Of a DNA stretch of 64,000 nucleotides, positions 1 to 9,350 are shown in pieces. Positions within the stretch are counted from its first letter, which is position 1, and the number at the start of each line of letters is the position of its first letter. The translations under genes and the position numbers were made by a program. Source of the stretch: Dysgonomonas gadei ATCC BAA-286 (lineage in GTDB: Bacteria; Bacteroidota; Bacteroidia; Bacteroidales; Dysgonomonadaceae); assembly GCF_000213555.1 (NCBI RefSeq), contig NZ_GL891979.1, forward strand, positions 130,011-194,010, given 5' to 3'. The notes beneath the pieces were generated by a model. The model searched no databases, had not been told where the DNA came from, and saw nothing but the letters and a program-made list of their open reading frames with translations.

Positions 1-1
1 A

Positions 2-508
2 GGTGAGGCAATGTTCAATGTTAAACACGATGAGAAACATCCTTTTATAGTAGAAACTTACGCTTGTAATATTGAGGTGCTTGGCACAAGATTTAATGTT
101 AATGCCAATGAATCATTAAACAGTTTTTCTACCGCACTAATGGCTGGTTCAATAAAACTAACGAACAAGCTTAATCCTGAGAGTTCTATTATAATGAAGG
201 TTAATGAAGAAGTAACCCTTAAAGACGGATACTTACAACTGGAAAACATTAAAAATCACGATGAATACCTTTGGCCTGAGGGAATTATAAGTATCCATGA
301 TACAACATTTGAAGAGCTTATGGCCAAATTTGAACAAATATTTAATGTCCAGATAGAAATACGAAGTAAAAAAATCCCGAGTATTAATTATAATCGTGGT
401 AAAATTCGAGTTTCTGATGGGATCGATCATGCTTTAAAAATATTACAATTGTCATCAGACTTTACTTATAAAAGAGATACGGAGACAGGGGTAATAACAA
501 TTCTATAA
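2..508 (+). CDS. FecR-type anti-sigma factor, C-terminal part (cut by window start)
   Basis: The open frame is already open at base 2 and reads GEAMF before the first ATG at 11, so the true start lies upstream of the window. The visible part carries the end of the FecR periplasmic domain (IEVLGTRFNVNA, the usual 'GTxFNV' motif) and the C-terminal DUF4974-like STN-interacting domain (FEELMAKFEQIFNVQIEI). Such proteins sit in the inner membrane and hold an ECF sigma factor until the SusC N-terminal STN domain signals ligand. The SusC gene 171 bp downstream has an STN domain, which fits. An ECF sigma gene is expected just upstream, outside the window. Family call is firm; target is inferred from position. 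Confidence 0.9.
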   Translation, partial: GEAMFNVKHDEKHPFIVETYACNIEVLGTRFNVNANESLNSFSTALMAGSIKLTNKLNPESSIIMKVNEEVTLKDGYLQLENIKNHDEYLWPEGIISIHDTTFEELMAKFEQIFNVQIEIRSKKIPSINYNRGKIRVSDGIDHALKILQLSSDFTYKRDTETGVITIL

Positions 509-679
509 TGATTTTATCAACAAAACCTTAATATGCCTATGGAATAAAAAAGAGAAACCTAACCAGAATCTGCCATTTACATAATAAAAACCTGCCAATG
601 CTGTAACATCGACAGGTCGTGGATCGCAGTTAATTAACTTTAAAGTTCTAACTACTAATGATTCTTATTTCACAAAGTT

Positions 680-3600
680 ATGGATAAAAAAAGTATTCAG
701 CAAAAAAAATGGATTTTTACCACAATCTTAGCCATTTGTTTTTTTCTGATCAATCAACAATCTATTCTTGCACAAAATATCCGGGTGACTATAAATATGC
801 AGAATGTCCCGATGGAAAGTGTAATGAATGAAATCGAAAAACAAACCAAATACCTCTTTATATCAGATAAAGAAGTAGATATCAAACAAAATGTAAGCGT
901 TAACACGCAAAATAAGCCACTTAGTGAAGCTCTGTCGCAAATGGTAAAAGGAACAGATATTACTTATAAAATAAGTAGCTCTAACATCCTTTTATCTAAG
1001 CAAGTCGTCCCGGTTGATAAAGTTGAAACTCTATCAGGGATTGTATATGATGAGTACGGAGAACCCGTTATCGGAGCCTCTGTTGCAATAGACGGCACTA
1101 CAAACGGGACTCTGACAGATATAGATGGTGCTTTCTCCTTACGGGCTTCCATTTCCGGAAACACATCCCTGCGAGTTTCTTTTGTAGGTTATGAACCTGT
1201 TATAGTATCAGTTGGTAATAAAACTCAGTTCAACGTTACACTTCAGGGAAAGGATAATATTTTAGATGCTGTAGTTGTCACAGCTTTGGGTATCAAGCGT
1301 TCGGAAAAAGCGTTGAGTTACAATGTAACGCAGATAGATGCCGAGTCCGCGTTGACTGTGAAAAGTGCCAATTTTATCAACTCTCTGAGTGGTAAAGTTG
1401 CCGGTTTGAACATCAATGCGTCCTCTTCCGGTATTGGCGGTGCCAGTAAGGTTGTGATGCGCGGTTCTCGTGGAATCGAGCAGTCTAGCAATGCTCTTTA
1501 TGTAATAGATGGCATCCCTATGTACAATCTTAGTGCCGCAGGAGGAAGCGAGGAATTCCAATCGCAAGGATCCAGTGAAGCCATCGCCGATATCAATCCC
1601 GAAGATATTGAATCCATGTCTGTTTTGTCGGGTGCAGCTGCTGCAGCTCTTTATGGTAGCAATGCTTCGAATGGAGCTATCCTTATTACAACAAAAAAAG
1701 GGCATATAGGCCGTACTACAGTTACTGTATCAAGCAATACAGAGATGTTGAATCCTTTTGTCATGCATAAGTTTCAGGATAGGTACGGAACTTCCGGCAC
1801 GGAAGCCAGTTGGGGCGCACGCCTGAACGCAGGCAACTACTATGGATACAACCCGAAAGATGATTATTTCCAAACAGGCCTTATTGGCACGGAAACAGTT
1901 ACGCTGTCCACAGGTTCTCAGCAAAATCAGACTTATCTGTCAGTTGCTGCTGTAAATTCACGGGGAATAGTGCCTAATAATAAATACGATCGTTATAATT
2001 TCACATTCCGTAATACGACATCTTTCCTGAATGATAAAATGAAACTTGATGTGGGTATGCAGTATATCATACAGAAAGACGATAATATGGTGAACCAGGG
2101 AGTATATGCCAATCCGCTGGCATCTGCTTATTTGTTTCCGCGGGGAAACGACTGGGAAGAATATAAAATGTTCGAACGTTTCGACCCTGCCCGTAATTTA
2201 TATACTCAGTATTGGCCTCAGGGCGGCGGTTCGTTTCGTTTGCAAAACCCATACTGGATAAATTATCGCAACTTGCGTGAGAATGATAAAGACCGTTACA
2301 TGCTTAGTGCCGCACTGTCTTATGATATTCTAAGTTGGTTAAATGTATCCGGACGGGTTCGCGTGGATAACTCTACAAATACATATAAACAGAAATATTA
2401 TGCCAGTACCGAACCTGTTATCGCCGAAGGTTCGCAAAACGGTTACTATGGTGTAACCAATACGGGTGACAAACAAACATATGCAGATATCCTAATGAAT
2501 GTCAACAAGCATTTTGGAGAAGATTGGTCATTAACAGCGAATGTCGGTGCTTCATACTCCGATAATCGCTCAGATGCTCTCTCTGTTTCGGGGCCTATAC
2601 CTGCAGATGGACTTGCCAATTATTTCACTATTGCCCAGCTAGACAAAGCGACAACTAAACGGTCGGAAAACGGTTACCATGAACAAACTCAATCTGTTTT
2701 TGCTTCGGCTGAAGTCGGTTACCAGAGTACATATTATCTGACGCTCACCGGACGTAACGATTGGCCTTCACAGCTTGCCGGTCCCCGTTCTGCGCAAAAA
2801 TCGTTCTTCTACCCATCTGTAGGAGGCTCGATTATTTTATCTGAACTTTTGACCTTACCTCAAGATATATCCTATCTGAAACTACGCAGTTCATGGGCAT
2901 CGGTAGGTCTTCCGTTCGCACGTTTTCTGGCTTATCCTACTTTTTCGTGGGATGATTCAAAAGGGGGCTTTACTTCACAATCAGCTTATCCGTTGTATAA
3001 CCTGAAACCGGAACGGACGAATTCCTGGGAGATAGGTCTTACTACCCATTTCTTTAAGAATTTTAATCTGGATGTGTCATATTATAATACAAAAACCTAT
3101 AATCAAACGATGAATGCTAATTTGTCTCCTACAGGTGGTTATAGTACATTCTATGCGCAAACTGGTGATGTAAGCAATCATGGTATAGAACTTTCTTTGG
3201 GTTACAAAAACACATGGAATAAATTTACCTGGAGTTCCAACTATACTTTTAGCGCCAATAAGAATAAGATTAATAACCTGATAGATGGATACATACATCC
3301 GTTGACCGGAGAAACAATCACAAAGGAAGAAATGAATGTAGGCGGTTTGTCTAAAGCACGCTTCATTTTGAAGAAAGGTGGTTCGTTAGGAGATTTATAT
3401 TCTATGGCCGATTTGAAACGTGATGCAAACAACAATATTTATGTAGATGCAAACGGTGCTGTAAAGGTGAATGACCTGGCAGAAGGTATCTATCTGGGTT
3501 CTGTTTTTCCTAAATCAAATATGGCATGGCGCAATGATTTCTCGTTGGGTAATTTCGGATTAGGATTCCTCGTTTCAGCGCGCTTTGGAGGCGTCGTTTA

Positions 3601-4003
3601 TTCAGCAACACAAGCTGTACTAGACTCTTACGGAGTATCTGAAGCAACAGGAAATGCCCGCGACAACGGGGGGGTAGTTATCAATGGTAATGATGTATTG
3701 GATGCACAACAATGGTACTCATTAATTGGTGCCGACAGTGGCATTCCTTTATTCTACACTTATAGCGCTACGAATATACGTTTACAGGAAGCTTCTTTCA
3801 GCTATACGATCCCTCGTGCAAAGATTAATAATATTGCAGATGTTACACTTTCATTGGTAGGTCGCAACCTGTTTATGTTCTATTGCAAGGCTCCGTTCGA
3901 TCCTGAGGCTGTTGCCACCACCGGTAATTACTATCAGGGTATTGACTATTTTATGATGCCAAGTTTGCGCAGCATAGGACTCAATGTAAAACTTAAATTC
4001 TAA
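680..4003 (+). CDS. SusC-like TonB-dependent outer-membrane transporter with STN domain (N-glycan locus)
   Basis: 1107 aa. Signal peptide about 1-32 (ends ILAQ), STN domain about 35-105 (VPMESVMNEIEKQTKYLF), CarboxypepD_reg-like domain about 118-195 (SGIVYDEYGEPVIGAS), plug about 205-335 including the SusC/RagA hallmark region (LYVIDGIPMYN, SVLSGAAAAALYGSNASNGA, ILITTKKG), then a long barrel ending in an aromatic/hydrophobic C-terminus (NVKLKF). It should import oligosaccharide across the outer membrane with the SusD 12 bp downstream. The STN domain marks it as a signalling receptor for the FecR/ECF pair upstream. Substrate is inferred from the co-transcribed GH18/GH92/GH130/GH125 genes: high-mannose N-glycan. 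The start is the ATG giving a complete signal peptide. Confidence 0.95.
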   Translation: MDKKSIQQKKWIFTTILAICFFLINQQSILAQNIRVTINMQNVPMESVMNEIEKQTKYLFISDKEVDIKQNVSVNTQNKPLSEALSQMVKGTDITYKISSSNILLSKQVVPVDKVETLSGIVYDEYGEPVIGASVAIDGTTNGTLTDIDGAFSLRASISGNTSLRVSFVGYEPVIVSVGNKTQFNVTLQGKDNILDAVVVTALGIKRSEKALSYNVTQIDAESALTVKSANFINSLSGKVAGLNINASSSGIGGASKVVMRGSRGIEQSSNALYVIDGIPMYNLSAAGGSEEFQSQGSSEAIADINPEDIESMSVLSGAAAAALYGSNASNGAILITTKKGHIGRTTVTVSSNTEMLNPFVMHKFQDRYGTSGTEASWGARLNAGNYYGYNPKDDYFQTGLIGTETVTLSTGSQQNQTYLSVAAVNSRGIVPNNKYDRYNFTFRNTTSFLNDKMKLDVGMQYIIQKDDNMVNQGVYANPLASAYLFPRGNDWEEYKMFERFDPARNLYTQYWPQGGGSFRLQNPYWINYRNLRENDKDRYMLSAALSYDILSWLNVSGRVRVDNSTNTYKQKYYASTEPVIAEGSQNGYYGVTNTGDKQTYADILMNVNKHFGEDWSLTANVGASYSDNRSDALSVSGPIPADGLANYFTIAQLDKATTKRSENGYHEQTQSVFASAEVGYQSTYYLTLTGRNDWPSQLAGPRSAQKSFFYPSVGGSIILSELLTLPQDISYLKLRSSWASVGLPFARFLAYPTFSWDDSKGGFTSQSAYPLYNLKPERTNSWEIGLTTHFFKNFNLDVSYYNTKTYNQTMNANLSPTGGYSTFYAQTGDVSNHGIELSLGYKNTWNKFTWSSNYTFSANKNKINNLIDGYIHPLTGETITKEEMNVGGLSKARFILKKGGSLGDLYSMADLKRDANNNIYVDANGAVKVNDLAEGIYLGSVFPKSNMAWRNDFSLGNFGLGFLVSARFGGVVYSATQAVLDSYGVSEATGNARDNGGVVINGNDVLDAQQWYSLIGADSGIPLFYTYSATNIRLQEASFSYTIPRAKINNIADVTLSLVGRNLFMFYCKAPFDPEAVATTGNYYQGIDYFMMPSLRSIGLNVKLKF

Positions 4004-4015
4004 AACTCAGAAAGT

Positions 4016-5644
4016 ATGGAATTACATAAAACCATAGCAAAGTTTATCATGATCGGCGCAATCCTTTTTGGTATAGCCGCTTGCACATCGAATTTCGAAG
4101 ATTATAATAAGAATCCTTACGAACCGGATGTTGACGATATGATGGCAGACGGGTACTTAGTCAGAGCACTTGTATTGAATATGCAGGATGTGATGATGCC
4201 CGAGAATGAGAATTTCTCTCAATATGTAGACTGTCTGATGCCAGGTGGATTTTCCGGATATATAGCCGATTCTAATCTGGGTACCGGCTGGTCAGGACGT
4301 TTTGCGACTTACAACCCATCGGAAAACTGGTCGAGAGTTCCTTTTGGAGATTTCTATGAAAAGTTCTATCCTGATTATTTTCAGTTAGTAAACCAGAGCG
4401 AAGATGAACTTTTTCTTTCATTGGCCGAATTGTATCGCATTGCTGTAATGCTTCGCGTAACTGATACTTACGGCCCTATCCCTTACTCAAAAGTGGGTGT
4501 CGACAATGCTATTAAGTCTCCTTACGATTCGCAAAAAGACATATATACGAAAATGTTCGAAGACCTGGATAATACCATTACAGTACTCACCAGATTGTCC
4601 ACCCAACAGTTCAATGCAGGAGCAGACCGCATCTTTGGAGGTAATATCGCTTCCTGGGCAAAGTTTGCGAATTCGCTGAAACTTCGTATGGCTATGCGTA
4701 TCGTGTACGCTGATGCAGCCTTGGCAAAAACAAAAGCAGAAGAAGCTGTAAATTCTGAATTGGGTGTAATGACAGTATCTACTGATGGTGCTTTCCGCAA
4801 AGTAGCCGATCATAATCCGTGGGAACGCTTCATGCCTAACTGGTCTGATGCCCGTATTTCCGCCGATTTGGTTTGCTACATGAATGGATTTAACGATCCT
4901 CGTCGTACGGTATATTATAACAAGTCGACCTTTGGTACGACTTCGAATGGAGGTTACACTGATGCGGAAGACTATGTAGGTTTACGTCGTGGTATCAGAC
5001 AGGGAGAATTTAATTCATGGTCTCATGGCTATTCTTGCATGAATGTTACCACTGAAGATGATATCCTCGTTTTTCCGGCATCAGAAGCCACTTTTTTGCG
5101 TGCTGAAGGTGCTCTTCGAGGATGGAATATGGGAGGTACTGCACAGGCTCTCTACGAGGAAGGTATCCGTATGTCGTTCGCTGAACGGAATGCTACAGGG
5201 GTAGATGCTTATATCGCAAATGCTACGGGAAAAGTAACAGCATACAGAGACCCTCTAGCCAGAAAATCCGGACAAATCTATGATTATTCCGGCTCTATAG
5301 TGTCCAATGTGACTGTTGCATGGGATGAGAGCTTTGATTTTGAGACAAAACTGGAGAAAATAATTACCCAAAAGTGGATAGCTATATTCCCTAATTGTAT
5401 GGAAGCCTGGTCGGAATACCGCCGTACAGGATATCCTAAGTTGATGCCGATGGCAGTCAACCTGAGCGGAGGAATCGTCAATGATGCTGAAGGGATAGCC
5501 CGTCTGGCTTATCCTACGAATGAGTATCGGGAAAACAGGGAAAATGTAGAAGCTGCGGTTAGCTTGTTGACAAAGGAATCGAACAACAAAAAGGGAGATT
5601 CTATGGCTACCCGTGTATGGTGGGATTGCAAACCTGGTAAATAA
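4016..5644 (+). CDS. SusD-like outer-membrane glycan-binding lipoprotein
   Basis: 542 aa; lipoprotein signal with lipobox GIAAC near residue 23. The body fits the SusD/RagB superfamily, in the branch usually called SusD-like 2 (FEDYNKNPYEPD at the mature N-terminus; LAELYRIAVMLRVTDTYGPIPYS, the TPR-type helix; KFANSLKLRMAMRI; late HPxW-like region KWIAIFPNCMEAWSEYRRTGYP). It forms the lid on the SusC of the preceding gene and captures substrate. It lies 12 bp after SusC and 22 bp before the GH18-like gene, so it is in the same transcript. The branch resembles the SusD of known Bacteroides N-glycan loci, which supports the substrate assignment; that resemblance is recognised by eye, not by a search. 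Confidence 0.93.
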   Translation: MELHKTIAKFIMIGAILFGIAACTSNFEDYNKNPYEPDVDDMMADGYLVRALVLNMQDVMMPENENFSQYVDCLMPGGFSGYIADSNLGTGWSGRFATYNPSENWSRVPFGDFYEKFYPDYFQLVNQSEDELFLSLAELYRIAVMLRVTDTYGPIPYSKVGVDNAIKSPYDSQKDIYTKMFEDLDNTITVLTRLSTQQFNAGADRIFGGNIASWAKFANSLKLRMAMRIVYADAALAKTKAEEAVNSELGVMTVSTDGAFRKVADHNPWERFMPNWSDARISADLVCYMNGFNDPRRTVYYNKSTFGTTSNGGYTDAEDYVGLRRGIRQGEFNSWSHGYSCMNVTTEDDILVFPASEATFLRAEGALRGWNMGGTAQALYEEGIRMSFAERNATGVDAYIANATGKVTAYRDPLARKSGQIYDYSGSIVSNVTVAWDESFDFETKLEKIITQKWIAIFPNCMEAWSEYRRTGYPKLMPMAVNLSGGIVNDAEGIARLAYPTNEYRENRENVEAAVSLLTKESNNKKGDSMATRVWWDCKPGK

Positions 5645-5666
5645 TCCGTTTTAACTAAGAATAATT

Positions 5667-6704
5667 ATGAAAAAATATAAGAAAAGTAATATTTCTCTAA
5701 TGCTGTTATCCATACTGGCAGCCATACTGATGGTATCCTGCGATGATTGGACAGAGGTAGAAACAATCGATCTCAATAAGGCGGATGTAGCAGAAGAGAA
5801 CCCGGAGCTTTATGCCCAATACCTGGAAAACCTGAGAGAGTATAAAGAATCAGATCATGTTTTGGTATATGCCTGGGTTGATAACAGTGAAAAGAAACCT
5901 TACAGCCGGGCACATCACATCACCGACCTTCCCGACAGCGTAGACATAATTGGGCTTATGCATCCCGACAAACTCGCCAGCTGGGAGTTGGAAGATATAA
6001 ACAAAGTGCGTAGCGAGAAGGGAACAAAGGTTATCTACACGATAGACTTTGAAACAATCAAAGCCGCATATAACGCCAAGCTTGAATTAGCCACCGAAGA
6101 AGAACCTGTTGCATTGGAATTTCTTGACTTTCTGACCGATTCTTTGGAATATTCGCTCAGTCTGGTGAATAAATACAACTATGATGGTATTTGTGTCGGT
6201 TATGCCGGAAAATCACGGATTCATATGCGTCCTGATGAATTGAAACAATATATCGAAAACGAAACTGCTTTCATCAATATTATGAGGGATTGGAAAAGAC
6301 GTAATCCGGGGAAAATAACAATATACGAAGGAAAGCCTCAAAACCTGATAGATTCTTCATTACTCGATGATTGCCTGTCTATCCTTATTTCAGGAAAAAC
6401 GGCGACAGCAAAGGATGAATTGACTTATACATTGCTACTTGCCAACATAGATAATATTGCAAAAGATCGCTTTGGAATGGTCGTAATGGCTATTGACCTG
6501 AATGATCCGAACAAAACTATTGGATATTTTGCTGACGGAACAGTGACGATGGAAGGACTCGCCGATTGGGCACCGGTTTCGCACGGAGGAATAAAAGTAA
6601 ATGCTGTGGGTGTTTACAATGTATCTACCGATTACCATACCACTGTAAAGGATTATTACTATCTGAGAAAAATTATTTCGAGCGTTAATCCATCCGTAAA
6701 ATAA
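5667..6704 (+). CDS. GH18-like surface glycan-binding lipoprotein, catalytically dead
   Basis: 345 aa; lipoprotein signal ending MVSC followed by DDW, an acidic stretch typical of surface-exported Bacteroidetes lipoproteins. The fold looks like a GH18 TIM barrel (VLVYAWVDN at beta 1; KVIYTIDFETI; NKYNYDGICVGYAG at beta 4; ITIYEGKPQ). In active GH18 enzymes beta 4 reads DGxDxDxE. Here the aligned residues are D173, G174, C176, G178 and A180, so the Asp that assists and the Glu acid are both replaced. It therefore should bind chitobiose-type glycan rather than cut it, as known for the GH18-like binding proteins of Bacteroides N-glycan loci. It sits between SusD and the second binding protein. 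Role is inferred; the loss of the motif is read directly. Confidence 0.85.
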   Translation: MKKYKKSNISLMLLSILAAILMVSCDDWTEVETIDLNKADVAEENPELYAQYLENLREYKESDHVLVYAWVDNSEKKPYSRAHHITDLPDSVDIIGLMHPDKLASWELEDINKVRSEKGTKVIYTIDFETIKAAYNAKLELATEEEPVALEFLDFLTDSLEYSLSLVNKYNYDGICVGYAGKSRIHMRPDELKQYIENETAFINIMRDWKRRNPGKITIYEGKPQNLIDSSLLDDCLSILISGKTATAKDELTYTLLLANIDNIAKDRFGMVVMAIDLNDPNKTIGYFADGTVTMEGLADWAPVSHGGIKVNAVGVYNVSTDYHTTVKDYYYLRKIISSVNPSVK

Positions 6705-6712
6705 AAGAAGAA

Positions 6713-7864
6713 ATGATTATGAAAAACAGAATCAATAATTTAGTACTTTCATTTTTTGTAGCGTTCTTGGCTTGCGGTGCGTTGACATCCTGCGGAGACG
6801 ATGCGGAAAATTATGATAATAAAGCTTTCACCACTTCGGAGAAAGTTGGTTCTATACTGCTGATGGGAACTAATGAAACAGAGAGCAGAACCATTCAGAC
6901 TTCTATTGCCAAGCCTGAAGGATCTGATATTGTGGTGACCTATAAAGTGGATGAGTCTTTGGTGAGCCAATATAATATGACATATGTAGATAATGCCATT
7001 ATCCTTCCTGGTGAATATTATGAACTTACAGAGGCAGTATCCACCATCGCAGCTGGTACGGTGAAAGGTAATGATGTGGAAATAAGTTTCAAAAATCTTT
7101 CCGGCTTAGATCGTGATTTAGTTTATGTATTACCAATAACCGTAGCTAACTCAAATATTGAATTCCTGAAAAGCGCCCGTAATACTTACTTTGTAATTAG
7201 AGGTGCTGCCCTGATTAATACTGTAGCCGATATTACAGAAAATTACCTTTCGCTACAGAATCCGGGGACTTCTTCCCTGAAAGGTATGAATGAAGTATCC
7301 ATAGAAGCATTGTTATATATAAATAAGTTTGGTAAACTAATTAGTACAGTGATGGGTATCGAAGGAAGTTTTCTTTTCCGTGTTGGTGATGCGGGACTTC
7401 CTGACAATCAGCTCCAGTTAGCTACTTCCAGTGGAAATATTACAGATGCAGCCTGGCAGTTGCCGACCAATGTATGGGTACATCTCGCTGCCACTTACAA
7501 TTCGGCCGACGGTGCTGTGAATGTTTATATCAATGGTGTCAAAAAAGGAGATACTAAAACAACAAATTATCGGAACAGCGTAAACTGGGCTACATCAAGT
7601 TTCTATGTGGGAAAATCGTATGACGACAATCGTTACATGGAAGGAACTATATCCGAGTGCCGAGTGTGGAACCGTGTACTTACTGCAGATGAAATTCAAG
7701 GGAAAGATCATTTCTATGTAGTAGCGGCTGACAGTCCGGGTTTAGCTGCATACTGGAAGTTCAACGAAGGGAGCGGACAGATAATAGCCGATCATACAGG
7801 TAATGAGAATACCATAGTTGCAAATAAGACAATTACATGGATGTCGGTCTCGTTGCCTAAATAA
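6713..7864 (+). CDS. DUF1735 + LamG-domain surface glycan-binding lipoprotein
   Basis: 383 aa (a second ATG two codons in gives MKNRIN). Lipobox TSC followed by GDDAEN suggests surface export. Residues about 40-160 look like a DUF1735 beta-sandwich (VTYKVDESLVSQYNMTYVDN, then LPGEYYEL and YVLPITV). Residues about 175-380 form a LamG-like concanavalin lectin fold (VWVHLAATYNSADGAVNVYINGVKKG; ISECRVWNRVLTADEI; AYWKFNEGSGQIIADHTGN). No catalytic motif is seen. The protein is probably a surface glycan-binding partner of the neighbouring GH18 enzyme; same order as in characterised Bacteroides N-glycan loci. Nine bases from the preceding gene. Confidence 0.85.
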   Translation: MIMKNRINNLVLSFFVAFLACGALTSCGDDAENYDNKAFTTSEKVGSILLMGTNETESRTIQTSIAKPEGSDIVVTYKVDESLVSQYNMTYVDNAIILPGEYYELTEAVSTIAAGTVKGNDVEISFKNLSGLDRDLVYVLPITVANSNIEFLKSARNTYFVIRGAALINTVADITENYLSLQNPGTSSLKGMNEVSIEALLYINKFGKLISTVMGIEGSFLFRVGDAGLPDNQLQLATSSGNITDAAWQLPTNVWVHLAATYNSADGAVNVYINGVKKGDTKTTNYRNSVNWATSSFYVGKSYDDNRYMEGTISECRVWNRVLTADEIQGKDHFYVVAADSPGLAAYWKFNEGSGQIIADHTGNENTIVANKTITWMSVSLPK

Positions 7865-7893
7865 TAGTTCTATAACTTTTAAGGAAAGAAATT

Positions 7894-9315
7894 ATGAAAT
7901 ATTTAAAATCTAAATATTGGATTGCAGCCTTTATACTGGCAGGCGGTCTGCTCACAGCCTGCTCCGAAGATATTACTGTAGGAACTCTCGATGAAAACAG
8001 ATATTCTACAGGGGATGGTTCTGTAATGGGCTACATTAGCGACAACAATGGGAAGCGGATGTTATCCAATGTAGAATTCCGCGATGCAGGCGATATGTAC
8101 CTGCAACTGAAGACGACAGCAAAACTTGTATCGGAAGCTACAGTAACCGTAAGTTATGATGAAACTGTACTTACCGAATATAATAATACCTACGGTACTA
8201 CATACGAGGCTTTTCCTCAGGCAAAAGTAACATTGGCTGATGGTGGAACCATTAATCTGAATAAAGATTCGGAGCAATCTGCAGCCATGAAAGTATCATA
8301 TACTTCTGATGGTAGTCTTTCTACCGACAAAAGCTATGTTATTCCTTTACGAATGAAAGTAACCTCAGGTGATTTTAAATTGGCGGAAGCCGATCAAACC
8401 CGAATGATATTCGTAAAAGACCTGACCGGAATTCCTGATTGTACCAAATACATAGATGGTGCCCCGGGTGTTAAAGTATTCAGCTGTATGGAGGTTAATG
8501 ATACCAATCCGCTAAACAATCTTAGCTTTACATTAGCCAGTAATGGTAAACCATTAGTAGATGCTTTGATTCTTTTCTCTGCGAATATCAACTATAACGA
8601 AGAAACCGGACGGGTATATATCTTCAACAATGAAAATGTAAAAGCCATTCTGGATAATCGTGAGAAATACCTGAAGCCATTACAGGAAAGAGGTATAAAG
8701 ATTATATTAGGGCTTTTAGGGAACCATGACCGGTCAGGTATTGCAAATATGAGTAAAGAAACAGCTCAGGAGTTTGCCAGGGAAGTAAAAGCAATGTGTG
8801 ATGCTTACCAGCTGGATGGAATTTTTGTAGATGATGAATATTCAAAATATGAGACTAGTAATATAACTCCCGGATTTGTATATCCAGGCAAGGAGCCGGC
8901 AGCACGCCTCTGCTATGAGGTAAAGAAAATACAACCCGAGCGATGGGTGGTTGCCTATGCTTATAGCACAACATACGGCCTGCCCGCTATTGATGGTATG
9001 AATTCCGGCGAATTTGTTGATTATGCATTACATGATTATGGTGGTTCTTCGGATTTAACCTCTTATTTCCCAGGAATGCCTAAAGCTAATATGGGCCTGT
9101 ATTCACAAGAGTTTTCGCAAGGACGTACAGCAAGCGAAACCAACCTGAAAAGAATGCGCGACAATGGGTATTTGTCACATATGATCTTTGCTATGGATCC
9201 TAACCGTTCCAACTTTAACTCATCACAGCTACCCGCAATGCAAAGAATGGCAAGAGCATTCTATGACGATGAACTGGTATTCGATGGTATTAAATATCCG
9301 AAAGACTGGAGATAG
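7894..9315 (+). CDS. GH18 endo-beta-N-acetylglucosaminidase (N-glycan releasing), DUF1735 N-domain
   Basis: 473 aa. Lipoprotein signal (LLTACSEDI; acidic after Cys, likely on the cell surface). Residues about 35-165 are a DUF1735-like beta-sandwich; a GH18 barrel follows (VKVFSCMEVNDTNP, IKIILGLLGNHD, LDGIFVDDEYS). The catalytic signature is intact: D308-G309, D313 and E315 at the end of beta 4, with E315 the expected acid. In this family it hydrolyses the chitobiose core between the two GlcNAc residues of an N-glycan, leaving one GlcNAc on the protein. Domain order and length match the Bacteroides high-mannose enzyme EndoBT-3987 as I recall it. High-mannose specificity is inferred from the GH92/GH125/GH130 neighbours. 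Confidence 0.9.
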   Translation: MKYLKSKYWIAAFILAGGLLTACSEDITVGTLDENRYSTGDGSVMGYISDNNGKRMLSNVEFRDAGDMYLQLKTTAKLVSEATVTVSYDETVLTEYNNTYGTTYEAFPQAKVTLADGGTINLNKDSEQSAAMKVSYTSDGSLSTDKSYVIPLRMKVTSGDFKLAEADQTRMIFVKDLTGIPDCTKYIDGAPGVKVFSCMEVNDTNPLNNLSFTLASNGKPLVDALILFSANINYNEETGRVYIFNNENVKAILDNREKYLKPLQERGIKIILGLLGNHDRSGIANMSKETAQEFAREVKAMCDAYQLDGIFVDDEYSKYETSNITPGFVYPGKEPAARLCYEVKKIQPERWVVAYAYSTTYGLPAIDGMNSGEFVDYALHDYGGSSDLTSYFPGMPKANMGLYSQEFSQGRTASETNLKRMRDNGYLSHMIFAMDPNRSNFNSSQLPAMQRMARAFYDDELVFDGIKYPKDWR

Positions 9316-9350
9316 GAAACCGTACTAATCATTTAAATGTAAAATGAATT

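Noticed and set aside
509..679. Shared ECF promoter motif before the two STN-type susC genes (GTTCTAAC / GTCTAAC)
   Set aside because: Only a short similarity at different distances from the ATG; too weak to call from two sites.
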